Source: Gammaproteobacteria bacterium
GTDB taxonomy: Bacteria > Pseudomonadota > Gammaproteobacteria > JAKEHO01
Assembly (NCBI GenBank): GCA_027296625.1
Contig: JAPUIX010000135.1
Span: 1-61,146, forward strand
DNA length: 61,146 nt
Direction of reading: 5' to 3'
The notes beneath the pieces were generated by a model. That model saw only the letters and a program-made list of their open reading frames with translations. It did no database searches and was not told the origin of the DNA. Both the position numbers and the translations under genes were made by a program. Numbering within the stretch: the stretch's first letter is position 1; each line of letters starts with the position of its first letter. Shown piece by piece: positions 18,218-28,364 of this stretch.

Positions 18218-19959
18218 ATCGGCGCGACTTCGGTTGGCATGGTCAGCGCGCTTTTCGAGATTCTGGACTCGATAAATGGAATGACTTCGCTGAGTGGCAC
18301 CTGTTGAGATTCGGCATCGACTCGCCCCTTATACTCCGCTTCCTCGATATCGAGTCCTCGATCGCTGACAACCAGTCTGTGCGGGATACCGATAAGCTCC
18401 ATGTCGGCAAACATGACCCCGGGCCGTTCTTGGCGATCATCCAGTAATACCTCGATGCTCGCTGCGGACAACGTGTTGTAAAGTGTCATAACGGCGTCGC
18501 GCAGCCTGCGTGATTTGTGCATATTTATCGGTATAAGCGCGAGAGCGAAAGGCGCGATCGCCGTCGGCCAAATAATCCCGTGTTCATCGTGATTTTGTTC
18601 TATTGATGCGGCGACAATTCGGGAAACGCCAATGCCATAGCACCCCATAATCAGGTTCACAGCATCACCGTTCTCGTCGAGACACACAGCCTTCATCGTT
18701 GCACTGTACTTATCGCCCAGCTGAAAGATGTGTCCTACCTCGATGCCGCGGGCGATATCCAGGGTGCCTTTCCCATCCGGACTGGGATCGCCTTTGATTG
18801 CGTTTCGAACGTCAGCGACCTTCGGCTCGGGCAAGTCACGTCCCCAGTTGACTCCGATCAGGTGTTGCCCTGCTTCATTGGCACCGCACACGAAGTCTGC
18901 GAGGTGCGCGGCCTGATGATCGACAATCACAGGAACCATGAGGCCTACAGGGCCAATGGAACCAAGCTCACAACCGATAACTGCGCTGACCTCGGCTTCG
19001 TCAGCGAAAGTAAGCGGGGCAGCGACCTCAGGTAACTTTTCAACCTTCACTTTGTTGAGTTCATGATCGCCCCTCAGCACGATTGCAACCAGACCGCCGT
19101 CCGAACCCGTAACCAATAGCGTCTTTGCGCAGCGCTCGGGGGGCACTTTTAGGTAACGGCTTACCTCCTCGATGGTGTGCTGGTTGGGAGTGTTAACGCG
19201 TTGCATCACCTCTTTAAGTTTCGGCCGCGGGCCCTTCGGTGGGAGGGCTTCTGCCAATTCAAGGTTTGCGGCATAGCTGTTCTCATTATTGAAAGCAATG
19301 CGGTCCTCGCCGGAGGATGCCAGCACATGAAACTCGTGGGATAAGCTTCCCCCGATGTTCCCCGTTCCGGCACGAACGGCTCGAAACTTCAAGCCCATGC
19401 GGGTGAAGATGCGCGAATAGACCTCATACATCAGTTCATAGGTTTCTTGCAACGAACCTTGAGTTAAGTGAAACGAGTAGGCATCCTTCATTAGGAATTC
19501 GCGGGCCCGCATGATGCCAAAACGCGGTCTCACCTCATCCCGGAACTTAGTTTGGATTTGGTAAAAGTTCGCTGGGAGTTGTTTGTAGCTACGGATCTCG
19601 CGGCGGACCAGGTCTGTGATGATCTCTTCATGCGTAGGGCCGAGGCAGAAGTCACGCTGATGCCGGTCCTTCAGGCGTAACAACTCAGGACCATACTCGT
19701 CCCATCGGCCCGACTCTTGCCAGAGTTCAGCCGGCTGGACACCGGGCATCCACAGCTCCTGTGCGCCGACGGCATCCATCTCGTCGCGAATGATCGCTTC
19801 CACCTTGCGTAAGACCCGTAATCCCAGTGGCAACCAGGTATAGATGCCGGCGGCCAGCTGACGGACCATACCGGCGCGCACCATTAACTGGTGACTTACG
19901 ACCTCCGCGTCAGCCGGTGGATCCCTCAGTGTCGCCAGCAGAAATTGGGAAATACGCAT
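18214..19959 (-). CDS. proS: Prolyl-tRNA synthetase, bacterial type with editing domain
   Basis: Class II synthetase of 581 residues. Motif 2 is [20 protein letters not shown], followed by DAYSFH; TxE-type [16 protein letters not shown] is the motif 1-2 linker, and [20 protein letters not shown] is motif 3. The inserted cis-editing (YbaK-like) domain spans about residues 225-400 with CAKTLLVTG and [18 protein letters not shown]-terminal anticodon-binding domain is present ([10 protein letters not shown] to the end). It is transcribed away from DUF4124 gene to its right on the same strand, with 192 bp between. Confidence 0.95.
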   Translation of the reverse strand: MRISQFLLATLRDPPADAEVVSHQLMVRAGMVRQLAAGIYTWLPLGLRVLRKVEAIIRDEMDAVGAQELWMPGVQPAELWQESGRWDEYGPELLRLKDRHQRDFCLGPTHEEIITDLVRREIRSYKQLPANFYQIQTKFRDEVRPRFGIMRAREFLMKDAYSFHLTQGSLQETYELMYEVYSRIFTRMGLKFRAVRAGTGNIGGSLSHEFHVLASSGEDRIAFNNENSYAANLELAEALPPKGPRPKLKEVMQRVNTPNQHTIEEVSRYLKVPPERCAKTLLVTGSDGGLVAIVLRGDHELNKVKVEKLPEVAAPLTFADEAEVSAVIGCELGSIGPVGLMVPVIVDHQAAHLADFVCGANEAGQHLIGVNWGRDLPEPKVADVRNAIKGDPSPDGKGTLDIARGIEVGHIFQLGDKYSATMKAVCLDENGDAVNLIMGCYGIGVSRIVAASIEQNHDEHGIIWPTAIAPFALALIPINMHKSRRLRDAVMTLYNTLSAASIEVLLDDRQERPGVMFADMELIGIPHRLVVSDRGLDIEEAEYKGRVDAESQQVPLSEVIPFIESRISKSALTMPTEVAPI

Positions 19960-19993
19960 GGTGATGTAGCACGCCCGGATGAAGAGATTGCGG

Positions 19994-19999
19994 ATTCTA
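19994..19999 (-). promoter_or_regulatory. TAGAAT -10 box of proS
   Basis: On minus, GGGGTAGAATCCGC lies about 35 bases before the proS ATG. The -35 region contains CTTGCGG at slightly long spacing; weak. Confidence 0.35.
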
Positions 20000-20151
20000 C
20001 CCCAAACGGGGCCGCAAGCGCATGGCGTCGTGTCGTGACCACCCGGCTAACTAGGTCGTTGGTTGGGATGTTGGGTATGAAACGCTCGCGGAGCCGATGC
20101 AAGTCTCCTTTCCTGGGAGATGGCTTCTACCAGCCGAAAATTGATCGCAAA

Positions 20152-20616
20152 TTACTTGCAATACTTATCGACGTCTGCCTGGTACTTTTTGATGGCCGCC
20201 CGGTGTTCCTCGTCGGTTCGTATGACCCACTCGCCCGATTCATCCTTTGAACGTACTCGTCGCCTATTTTGTAGTTCTGTGAGATTTCTTGTTGCGATCT
20301 GACAGTTCGTTGCCATAGCCGCCTTAAGCTCGTTGGCCTTACGCTGCTCTTCGGCCTGTGTTGCCCTTTCCTTACGTAATGTGTCTAGCTGCCTCTGAGT
20401 CTCTTGCAATTCATTGATTGCATCGTCCGAATCCGCCGGCTGCGGCGGCGGTTTGATGGACTCCGCTTGCTGACCAGGGGGGGGATTCTGCCCGTAATGC
20501 ACCACACCTTCTTCATCAATCCATTTATAGATTCTGGCGGACAGCGGAGATGATCCAAACACCCACAGGAGTAACAAGGTGGCGAGTAACACAGTGACTG
20601 GTGTGAGTTTCTGCAT
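20152..20616 (-). CDS. DUF4124 domain-containing exported protein
   Basis: A 154-residue protein with signal peptide MQKLTPVTVLLATLLLLWVF...SARIY. It is followed at once by the DUF4124 motif IYKWIDEEGVVHYGQNPPPG, then a charged coiled-coil rich in Q/E/R (DAINELQETQRQLDTLRKER) and a C-terminal CQIATRNLTELQNRRRVRS segment with two cysteines overall. These proteins are periplasmic, function unknown. I choose the ATG at 20616 because the upstream 93 codons are not signal-like and overlap the ilvB leader region. Confidence 0.85.
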   Translation of the reverse strand: MQKLTPVTVLLATLLLLWVFGSSPLSARIYKWIDEEGVVHYGQNPPPGQQAESIKPPPQPADSDDAINELQETQRQLDTLRKERATQAEEQRKANELKAAMATNCQIATRNLTELQNRRRVRSKDESGEWVIRTDEEHRAAIKKYQADVDKYCK

Positions 20617-20700
20617 TGGCCTTGATCTCAAGCACGCCGGCACGCTGTCGCTTACAGTGAAGCATATCTTGGCCAGCGGCGCTATGCACAGGCCCCCGAA

Positions 20701-20769
20701 AACGACGGGTGCCGGAACAACCCAGCCCGCCAAGCTGAAGCTCCCGTGGCAGGCTGGGCGCCCGTCGTT
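20701..20769 (+). repeat. Large hairpin between DUF4124 gene and ilvB
   Basis: Outer arms AACGACGGG (20701-20709) and CCCGTCGTT (20761-20769) pair perfectly, followed by a T-G wobble and a G-C pair. A 9-base left bulge comes next, then inner arms CCCAGCC (20721-20727) and GGCTGGG (20752-20758). GCCA/TGGC may close it further. No T-run follows. It could be an ilv leader structure or a REP-like element. Confidence 0.55.
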
Positions 20770-20887
20770 GAGGTGCCCGGTGCGCCTAGTGGGGGCCGCA
20801 TCTTGACCTCTGGAGCGAATGCCAGTAACGTTTTGTAGTTTCACTGTATTTTTTGTGTGTTCACAGTAATGTTTGGAGTTGTTGGGT

Positions 20888-22615
20888 GTGGGCAAGTCAA
20901 GAGAAAACCTGCGCGGTGCTGAAATCTTCGTCCGCTGCTTAAAGGATGAAGGGGTCGAGCATATTTTTGGCTACCCCGGTGGCGCCGTGCTACACATCTA
21001 TGACGCGCTGTTTAAACAGGATGATGTAAAGCATATCCTGGTTCGCCACGAGCAAGGCGCCACCCATGCAGCCGACGGGTATGCGCGTGCGACTGGCAAA
21101 CCTGGTGTCGTGCTCGTCACCTCGGGTCCAGGCGCCACGAACTGTGTTACAGGCATCGCCACCGCCTATATGGACTCTATCCCGATGGTGGTTTTTACCG
21201 GACAGGTGCCGACACAGCTCATTGGCAATGATGCATTCCAGGAGGTCGATGCCATTGGCATCACGCGCCCCTGTGTGAAGCATAACTTCCTGGTTAGGGA
21301 CGTAAGGGATCTGGCGTTGACCATCAAGAAGGCATTTTATATCGCATCGAGCGGCCGTCCCGGGCCCGTTGTGGTGGATGTTCCCAAGGACGTGACCGCT
21401 GATACCTGCGAATATGACTATCCTGAACACGTTGAGCTACGGTCCTATAGGCCAGTGACCAAGGGGCATCCAGGCCAGATAAAGAGAGCCGTGTCGCTGA
21501 TCCTGTCGGCCAAGCGCCCGATGATCTATTCGGGTGGGGGCGTCATTCTCGATGATGCCAGTGACGCGCTTGTCGAGTTCACGCAACGTTTAGGGTACCC
21601 CATAACCAATACCCTCATGGGACTCGGCGGTTATTCAGCTACGGACAAGCAATTTATCGGTATGCTCGGGATGCACGGGACCTACGAGGCTAATATGGCG
21701 ATGCATCAATGTGATGTGCTGATTGCGATTGGTGCTCGCTTCGATGACCGGGTGACGGGGGATCTGGAGAAATTCTGTCCCGAAGCGAAGATCGTGCACA
21801 TCGACATTGATCCTTCATCCATATCCAAGAACGTTCCTGTTGATATACCGATTGTTGGCAGTGTGGGCAACGTGCTGCGTGACATGATCCAGTTGATCAA
21901 GCAAGGTAAGGTCAAGCCGGATCAAAAGGCCCTTGACGCTTGGTGGCAGCAGATCAAGCAGTGGCAGAGCATGGACTGCCTCAAGTACAACAGGAAGAGT
22001 AAGGTTATCAAGCCGCAATACGTTCTTGAGAAGCTCTATGAGCTGACCAAAGGCGACGCCTATGTAACTTCTGACGTCGGCCAGCACCAGATGTGGGCAG
22101 CGCAATTCTATAAGTTTACCAAGCCTCGGCGCTGGATTAACTCGGGCGGGCTTGGCACTATGGGATTCGGACTACCCGCTGCCATGGGCGTGCAGGTACG
22201 CTTTCCTAATGAAGTCGTCTGTTGCGTTACTGGTGAGGCCAGTCTGGTTATGTGTATTCAGGAACTATCAACGTGCAAACAATATGACCTGCCGCTCAAA
22301 ATCATTAACCTCAACAACCGCTATATGGGGATGGTCCGCCAGTGGCAAGAATTTTTCTACGCTGGGCGCTATTCATATTCCTATATGGAGGCATTACCGG
22401 ATTTCGTCAAGTTGGCAGAGAGCTTCGGTCATGTTGGCATGCAGATCAAGCAAACGGGTGACGTAGAAGCCGCATTAAAGGAAGCGCTAGGAATGAAGGA
22501 TCGTCTGGTGCTTATGGATTTTATCACTGACCAGACCGAGAACGTTTATCCCATGATCGCATCGGGTAAGGGCCAGCATGAGATGCACCTTTCGCCAGAA
22601 AGGGAACTGGCCTGA
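20888..22615 (+). CDS. ilvB: Acetolactate synthase large subunit
   Basis: ThDP- and FAD-dependent enzyme, 575 residues, condensing two pyruvates (or pyruvate and 2-ketobutyrate) at the first common step of valine/isoleucine/leucine synthesis. Landmarks: GAEIFVRCLKDEGVEHIFGY, the catalytic Glu in RHEQGATHAADGYARA, FTGQVPTQLIGNDAFQE, and GGLGTMGFGLPAAMG. The ThDP motif reads GEASLVMCIQELSTCKQYDL ending in NLNN; the usual GDG/GEG is GEA. I use GTG 20888, 9 bases after GGAG; a TTG at 20873 is the longest alternative but has no ribosome site. First gene of ilvB-ilvH-ilvC. Confidence 0.93.
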   Translation: MGKSRENLRGAEIFVRCLKDEGVEHIFGYPGGAVLHIYDALFKQDDVKHILVRHEQGATHAADGYARATGKPGVVLVTSGPGATNCVTGIATAYMDSIPMVVFTGQVPTQLIGNDAFQEVDAIGITRPCVKHNFLVRDVRDLALTIKKAFYIASSGRPGPVVVDVPKDVTADTCEYDYPEHVELRSYRPVTKGHPGQIKRAVSLILSAKRPMIYSGGGVILDDASDALVEFTQRLGYPITNTLMGLGGYSATDKQFIGMLGMHGTYEANMAMHQCDVLIAIGARFDDRVTGDLEKFCPEAKIVHIDIDPSSISKNVPVDIPIVGSVGNVLRDMIQLIKQGKVKPDQKALDAWWQQIKQWQSMDCLKYNRKSKVIKPQYVLEKLYELTKGDAYVTSDVGQHQMWAAQFYKFTKPRRWINSGGLGTMGFGLPAAMGVQVRFPNEVVCCVTGEASLVMCIQELSTCKQYDLPLKIINLNNRYMGMVRQWQEFFYAGRYSYSYMEALPDFVKLAESFGHVGMQIKQTGDVEAALKEALGMKDRLVLMDFITDQTENVYPMIASGKGQHEMHLSPERELA

Positions 22616-22617
22616 AC

Positions 22618-23109
22618 ATGCGCCATATCCTGTCGTTATTGTTGGAAAATGAAGCGGGCACACTCTCACGAGTTGCCGGGCTATTCTCCGCACGCAGTTA
22701 CAATATCGAATGTCTCACGGTTGCCCCGACTGAAGATCCGACGGTGTCGCGCATGACGCTGGTTACTGACGGGTCGGACGAGATCATCGAGCAGATCACG
22801 AAACAGCTGAACAAGATGATCGATGTGATCAAGGTCGTTGACCTGGAGAACAATAAGCACATTGAACGGGAGTTGGTGCTGGTCAAAATCATGGCCAAGG
22901 GCGCTAGTCGGGATGAACTTAAAAGGCTTGTCGACATTTTTCGTGGTCGTGTCATTGATGTCACAGAAACCACATATACCATCGAACTGACTGGTAACGG
23001 TGGCAAGGTCAATGCATTTATCGAAGCACTCGACAAAAAGTCGATTATTGAAGTCGTGCGTTCCGGTGTGTCGGGCATCGCCCGTGGCGATAAAGGGGTG
23101 CACGTCTAA
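22618..23109 (+). CDS. ilvH: Acetolactate synthase regulatory subunit
   Basis: A 163-residue small subunit with an N-terminal ACT domain: HILSLLLENEAGTLSRVAGL and FSARSYNIECLTVAPTEDP. It also has the C-terminal extension (ELVLVKIMAKGASRDEL) typical of IlvH/IlvN. It activates the catalytic subunit and gives valine feedback inhibition. The start is 2 bases after the ilvB stop. The effector-binding Gly-Asn region matches family members, so valine sensitivity is expected. Confidence 0.95.
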   Translation: MRHILSLLLENEAGTLSRVAGLFSARSYNIECLTVAPTEDPTVSRMTLVTDGSDEIIEQITKQLNKMIDVIKVVDLENNKHIERELVLVKIMAKGASRDELKRLVDIFRGRVIDVTETTYTIELTGNGGKVNAFIEALDKKSIIEVVRSGVSGIARGDKGVHV

Positions 23110-23161
23110 GCCATCATACGGTTTAATGAACGTGGCCCCAATGCCGGTGCCGTCAGATTAA

Positions 23162-24199
<1,038 letters not shown>

Positions 24200-24335
24200 T
24201 AACAGCCGCTGTGTGAGGCGACTTTTTGAAAAGCAAGGATGCAGAGGCGGTTCTCGGATGAACCTATTAAACAGTATCTCATAGAAAAGGCGGTTGCGTA
24301 TCGGGAAGTCGATCGATCCAACATAATTCAGCACG

Positions 24336-25037
24336 ATGCCTACAAACCGCTATCCGGTAATTGCCCGCGAAGGTTGGCCAGTTCTGTTGGCTATTGCGAT
24401 GATCGCAATTGTCCTTAACAACGTGATTGGCTTGCTTGCTGCCGTTCCCGTGTGGGCGTTGTTTGGCAGCATGGTGTATCTTTTTCGCGATCCGCCTCGC
24501 AATGTGCCAGCTAGTCCGCTCGCCGTTGTGAGCCCTGTGCACGGCACAGTCATCGTGGTGGACAATGTGCGAGATCAGTGGCTCCAGCGCGAAGCGCAGC
24601 ATGTCCAGATCAAAATGTCCTGTGTGGAGATTTTTTCCTTACGCAGTCCAATTGAGGGTAAGCTGATAAAGCAATGGTCATCCCGCTTCAAAGATGACGG
24701 CCTGGTCGGGCGCGATAACCAGCAACATGCGTTCTGGATCCAGACGGACGAGCAGGATGATGTCCTTTTCGCGGTAACGGCTCCCGGTTTGACTTCCCGT
24801 CTCAGATTCTATGTGAGCCCTGGCGAAAGGGTGGGGCAGGGCCAACGGTGCGGCTATCTATATTTTGGTGGTGTCGTCGATGTGCTAGCGCCCGTCAATA
24901 CACGGGTCAGCATCAACGTCGGTGATAAGGTTATTGCCGGTTCGTCGGTCCTCGCCCAGTTGGTCCATGAAAGTGGTGTTACGGTGCTCTCAGCGGTGGG
25001 CGCTGCGCCCGTCAACAAAACTTTGGAACGAATTTAG
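24336..25037 (+). CDS. psd: Phosphatidylserine decarboxylase family protein, apparent loss of pyruvoyl serine
   Basis: A 233-residue protein of the short (Asd/Psd-B) class: N-terminal membrane anchor at about 12-42 (PVLLAIAMIAIVLNNVIGLL), FRDPPRNVPASPLAVVSPVHG, and IKMSCVEIFSLRSPIEGKL. Active enzymes self-cleave at a Gly-Ser in an FGSRVD-type segment, the Ser becoming the pyruvoyl cofactor. Here the equivalent reads YFGGVVDVLAP (Gly-Gly, codons at 24867-24872). Later AGSS lies where others have AGET, so it is unlikely to replace it. Next to pssA, which would supply phosphatidylserine. Either non-enzymatic or using an unrecognised mechanism. Confidence 0.8.
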   Translation: MPTNRYPVIAREGWPVLLAIAMIAIVLNNVIGLLAAVPVWALFGSMVYLFRDPPRNVPASPLAVVSPVHGTVIVVDNVRDQWLQREAQHVQIKMSCVEIFSLRSPIEGKLIKQWSSRFKDDGLVGRDNQQHAFWIQTDEQDDVLFAVTAPGLTSRLRFYVSPGERVGQGQRCGYLYFGGVVDVLAPVNTRVSINVGDKVIAGSSVLAQLVHESGVTVLSAVGAAPVNKTLERI

Positions 25038-25048
25038 GCCAGTCCAAC

Positions 25049-25807
25049 GTGGAAAAACGTCGCAGAGGAATCTATCTACTGCCGAATCTGTTTACGACAG
25101 CTGCATTGTTTGCTGGTTTCTATGCCATTGTGGCTGCTATGAACAGCCGTTTTGGCGTGGCCGCCATCGCTATTTTCATCGCCATGGTTCTCGACGGCAT
25201 TGATGGCAGGGTCGCTCGGCTGACAAACACGCAGAGCGACTTTGGTGTGCACTATGACAGTCTGTCCGATATGGTATGTTTTGGCCTTGCGCCGGCCCTT
25301 ATCATGTACCAATGGTCGCTGTTCGGGTTGGGAAAGGTGGGTTGGTTGGCCGCCTTCATCTATGCAGCAGCTGCTACATTGCGTCTTGCCCGCTTTAACA
25401 CCCAAGTAGGGATCGCCGACAAGCGCTATTTCCAGGGCCTTGCAACTCCTGCGGCAGCGGCCCTCATTGCAGGGACTGTTTGGCTTGGCGACCGCTACGG
25501 GCTAAGGGACGGGACCACCGTTATTCCCTTTGCTTTCTGCATAACCATTGCGGCGGGGCTATTGATGGTCAGCAACATTCGATACCATAGTTTTAAGCAG
25601 CTCGACCTAAAAGGCCGGGTGCCTTTTGTCACGGTCTTGGTTATCGTGTTTGTGTTTGTATTTGTATCAATCGAACCCTCCCTCGTGCTATTTTCGCTCT
25701 TTATGCTCTATGCCTTGTCTGGCCCCGTTATGACCTTGGCTGTTTTGCGAAAGCATCGTGCAGCTCGTAAGTCACTTGACACCTCAAGGGATGCCGAGCG
25801 CAGGTAG
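25049..25807 (+). CDS. pssA: CDP-diacylglycerol-serine O-phosphatidyltransferase
   Basis: Membrane enzyme of 252 residues of the CDP-alcohol phosphatidyltransferase family (type II Pss, with about seven to eight membrane segments). The signature DG-x2-AR-x8-G-x3-D-x3-D is complete: LDGIDGRVARLTNTQSDFGV then HYDSLSDM. It makes phosphatidylserine from CDP-diacylglycerol and serine. GTG start at 25049, 11 bases after psd, so the two are co-transcribed; together they would be the phosphatidylethanolamine pathway if psd were active. Confidence 0.93.
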   Translation: MEKRRRGIYLLPNLFTTAALFAGFYAIVAAMNSRFGVAAIAIFIAMVLDGIDGRVARLTNTQSDFGVHYDSLSDMVCFGLAPALIMYQWSLFGLGKVGWLAAFIYAAAATLRLARFNTQVGIADKRYFQGLATPAAAALIAGTVWLGDRYGLRDGTTVIPFAFCITIAAGLLMVSNIRYHSFKQLDLKGRVPFVTVLVIVFVFVFVSIEPSLVLFSLFMLYALSGPVMTLAVLRKHRAARKSLDTSRDAERR

Positions 25808-25810
25808 GGC

Positions 25811-25839
25811 TTGGAAAACTCGCGGAATCCCGCTATATT
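25811..25839 (+). promoter_or_regulatory. Sigma-70 promoter before the leucine leader and leuA
   Basis: TTGGAA, exactly 17 bases, then TATATT, starting just past the pssA stop. The -10 matches five of six and the -35 four of six. Predicted start point near 25846, giving an 80-base lead to the leader peptide ATG. Confidence 0.6.
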
Positions 25840-25925
25840 CTTAACGGGTGAAGCGAGAAAATGATTTGGGAACCCCTGTGAAAGGCACCACATACAAATT
25901 TTTTGGACTTTCCTGTTGCCCTCTA

Positions 25926-25982
25926 ATGGTGCCGGGCCTACGATCCTTGCTGTGCCTGCCGCTAACGCGGCTGCTGCCCTAG
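25926..25982 (+). CDS. Leucine-rich leader peptide of leuA (leuL-like)
   Basis: ATG at 25926 to TAG at 25980-25982 encodes MVPGLRSLLCLPLTRLLP, 18 residues, 7 of them leucine, spelled with CTA, TTG and CTG codons. It lies 130 bp before leuA and downstream of a good promoter. The last Leu and stop codons sit inside a hairpin. This is the layout of transcription attenuation: scarce Leu-tRNA stalls the ribosome and changes RNA folding. Too short for gene finders; direct reading of sequence, role inferred. Confidence 0.7.
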   Translation: MVPGLRSLLCLPLTRLLP

Positions 25983-25991
25983 TCAGGGCAG
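25974..25991 (+). promoter_or_regulatory. Leader hairpin over the Leu codons and stop
   Basis: CTGCCCT / AGGGCAG, 7 bp perfect with loop AGTC, covering the last Leu codon and the TAG of the leader peptide. It is in the place of the 1:2 pause hairpin of amino-acid operon leaders. It is not followed by a T-run. Confidence 0.55.
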
Positions 25992-26032
25992 AACAAATCG
26001 CATTCCTAAATTTCACTATTAGAACGTTCCTT

Positions 26033-26060
26033 AGCGCGAGAGCGCTTGAGCGGAGTTTTT
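26033..26060 (+). terminator. Candidate attenuator terminator before leuA
   Basis: AGCGC-GAGA-GCGCT (5 bp, extendable with mismatches) followed 9 bases later by GTTTTT. It is in the place of a leader terminator, but the stem is short and the T-run is not adjacent. Alternative pairing with the leader hairpin was not evident by eye. Confidence 0.3.
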
Positions 26061-26109
26061 ATGTCGGTAATTCAAATATTAGTGGTAGATTAAGCAACGG
26101 AGTGGGGCC

Positions 26110-27645
26110 ATGAAAGATAGGTTGATCATATTCGATACAACGCTCCGAGATGGGGAGCAGAGTCCTGGCGCGTCTATGAATCGGGACGAGAAGCTCCGTA
26201 TCGCCAAGGCGCTGGAAAAAATGGGTGTTGATGTGATTGAATCAGGATTCCCTATCGCAAGTCGCGGGGATTTCGAAGCTGTTCAGAGTGTCGCCGCCGC
26301 AGTCACGGAAAGTATCGTTTGTGGTCTTGCGCGAGCGCTTGAAAAAGATATTGACGTTGCGGCTGATGCACTGAAAAAAGCGAAGTCTGCACGGATTCAT
26401 ACATTTATCGCCACCTCTCCCATCCATATGGAGAAGAAGCTTCGGATGAAACCCGAGGAGGTGCTCGAGCAAGCTGTGCGTGCTGTTAAGCGGGCGCGCC
26501 AATATACGGATGATGTGGAATTTTCGCCGGAGGATGCTGGGCGTTCGGATAGCGACTTTCTTTGCCGAGTATTAGAAGCCGTTATTGACGCGGGCGCAAA
26601 AACGGTGAATATCCCGGACACGGTGGGTTATAGTTTTCCGCATCACTTTGGCGCGCTTATAAAGGAGCTCATAGAACGTGTGCCGAATTCTGATAAAGCC
26701 GTTTTCTCGGTCCACTGTCACAATGATCTCGGTCTTGCCGTAGGCAATTCGTTGTCTGCGGTGATGAACGGCGCCCGTCAGGTTGAATGCACGATCAACG
26801 GATTGGGTGAGCGTGCCGGGAATGCGGCCCTTGAAGAGGTGGTGATGGCAGTTCGGACACGACAAGACATTTTTCCATGTGATGTCGGACTCGACACGAC
26901 TCAGATCTTAAACTGTTCTCGGTTGGTATCGAATATCACTGGATTTCCTGTACAGCCGAATAAAGCGATTGTCGGCGCAAATGCTTTTGCCCATGAGTCG
27001 GGAATTCACCAGGACGGCGTGCTGAAAAGCCGTGATACGTATGAAATCATGCGTGCTGAGGAGGTTGGCTGGAAGGCCAATCGTATGGTGCTCGGCAAAC
27101 ATTCCGGTCGGAACGCATTCCGGACGCGCCTTAAGGAGCTCAATGTGGAATTCGACCGTGAGGAGGACCTTAACGCGGCGTTTATTCGATTTAAAGAACT
27201 CGCCGACAAGAAGCATGAGATCTTTGATGAAGATCTCCAGGCGATCGTTACCGATACTACGCATGATGCGGCTAATGAACGGGTTAAACTTGTAGCGCTG
27301 AGAGTATGTTCGGAAACCGGTGAGACTCCGAAGGCTGCTGTCACTTTGGTCGTCGATGGTGAGGAGAAACAGAGTACGGCCGACGGTAGTGGGCCGGTGG
27401 ACGCCACATTCAAGGGTATTGAGCGTATTATCAACAGTGGTTGCGTGCTGCAACTCTACTCGGTCAACGCCATTACCACGGGTACGGATTCCCAGGGAGA
27501 AGTGACCGTGCGCGTGGACAAGGGAGGACGGATCGTCAATGGGCAAGGTGCCGATACTGATATCGTGATCGCGTCGGCTAAGGCATATATTAATGCACTC
27601 AATAAAATTCTTGATCCTGTGACGCGGACGCACCCGCAAGTATGA
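26110..27645 (+). CDS. leuA: 2-isopropylmalate synthase
   Basis: First committed step of leucine synthesis (acetyl-CoA plus 2-ketoisovalerate), 511 residues. The TIM-barrel catalytic part has [16 protein letters not shown], the metal-binding [10 protein letters not shown] and [18 protein letters not shown], and [12 protein letters not shown]. The C-terminal LeuA regulatory domain from about 390 ([12 protein letters not shown]..., [10 protein letters not shown]) gives leucine inhibition. Preceded by GGAGTGGGG and ATG. The stop overlaps the next start by 4 bp. Confidence 0.96.
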   Translation: MKDRLIIFDTTLRDGEQSPGASMNRDEKLRIAKALEKMGVDVIESGFPIASRGDFEAVQSVAAAVTESIVCGLARALEKDIDVAADALKKAKSARIHTFIATSPIHMEKKLRMKPEEVLEQAVRAVKRARQYTDDVEFSPEDAGRSDSDFLCRVLEAVIDAGAKTVNIPDTVGYSFPHHFGALIKELIERVPNSDKAVFSVHCHNDLGLAVGNSLSAVMNGARQVECTINGLGERAGNAALEEVVMAVRTRQDIFPCDVGLDTTQILNCSRLVSNITGFPVQPNKAIVGANAFAHESGIHQDGVLKSRDTYEIMRAEEVGWKANRMVLGKHSGRNAFRTRLKELNVEFDREEDLNAAFIRFKELADKKHEIFDEDLQAIVTDTTHDAANERVKLVALRVCSETGETPKAAVTLVVDGEEKQSTADGSGPVDATFKGIERIINSGCVLQLYSVNAITTGTDSQGEVTVRVDKGGRIVNGQGADTDIVIASAKAYINALNKILDPVTRTHPQV

Positions 27646-28364
27646 GCGTTACCCACCGGCAACAGCAATATCTTCGGGCGATGGGGATCGACGTGTGGGT
27701 GCGGCGTGGCCCAGAGGCCAAAGAAAAGGCGCCAGCCAAGCCGACCGTGCCACAACGGAGCGCTGCGGGTGGAACCGTGGTGGCGGACATTGATGCCATT
27801 GCCCAGATGGACTGGGAAACGTTGCGGAAAACGGTAGCGGGCTGTGTGCGGTGCGCGCTCCATGAGAGCCGTAGTCAAACCGTATTCGGCGTTGGTTCTC
27901 GGACGGCGGACTGGCTACTTGTCGGTGAGGCGCCTGGTGTTGATGAGGACAGAAAGGGGGAGCCCTTTGTTGGACGGGCCGGTCAGTTGCTGAATGCTAT
28001 GTTACTGGCAATGGGGCTTAAGCGAGAGGAGGTATTCATCGCTAACATTCTGAAATGTTGGCCTCCGAAGAACCGTGATCCGGGGCCAGAAGAAGTTATG
28101 TGTTGCGAGCCTTATCTTAAGCGGCAGATTCAGCTGATAGAGCCTAAGATCATTCTGGCGTTGGGCCGAGTTGCGGCACATAATCTCCTAAAAGCGGACA
28201 CGCCGATTGGACGCATGCGTGGTAAACGATATGAGTACTTGAGCCTCGGTATCCCCGTGGTGGTGACCTATCATCCCGCTTATCTGTTGCGTTCACCTAG
28301 GGAGAAACAAAAGGTCTGGCAAGATCTACAGTTTGGGAAACGTGTATTGGAAGGTATGCTATGA
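27642..28364 (+). CDS. Uracil-DNA glycosylase, family 4 (Fe-S)
   Basis: A 240-residue base-excision enzyme. The Fe-S ligands C68-x2-C71, C139 and C154 or C155 are all present; motif 1 is [20 protein letters not shown] at 95-114 and the C-terminal motif is YHPAYLLR. It removes uracil from DNA. The N-terminal 60 residues (rich in A, P, K) are not conserved and look flexible. ATG overlaps the leuA stop (ATGA), so it is co-transcribed with leuA and rimI, the latter a common pairing. Confidence 0.9.
   Translation: MSVTHRQQQYLRAMGIDVWVRRGPEAKEKAPAKPTVPQRSAAGGTVVADIDAIAQMDWETLRKTVAGCVRCALHESRSQTVFGVGSRTADWLLVGEAPGVDEDRKGEPFVGRAGQLLNAMLLAMGLKREEVFIANILKCWPPKNRDPGPEEVMCCEPYLKRQIQLIEPKIILALGRVAAHNLLKADTPIGRMRGKRYEYLSLGIPVVVTYHPAYLLRSPREKQKVWQDLQFGKRVLEGML

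Noticed and set aside
20773-20887. Search for an Ile/Val/Leu-rich leader peptide before ilvB
   Set aside because: No short frame enriched in these residues was found, unlike the leuA leader.
24239-24418. A short frame before psd beginning MQRRFSDEP
   Set aside because: No ribosome site, overlaps the psd start in another frame, no recognisable content.
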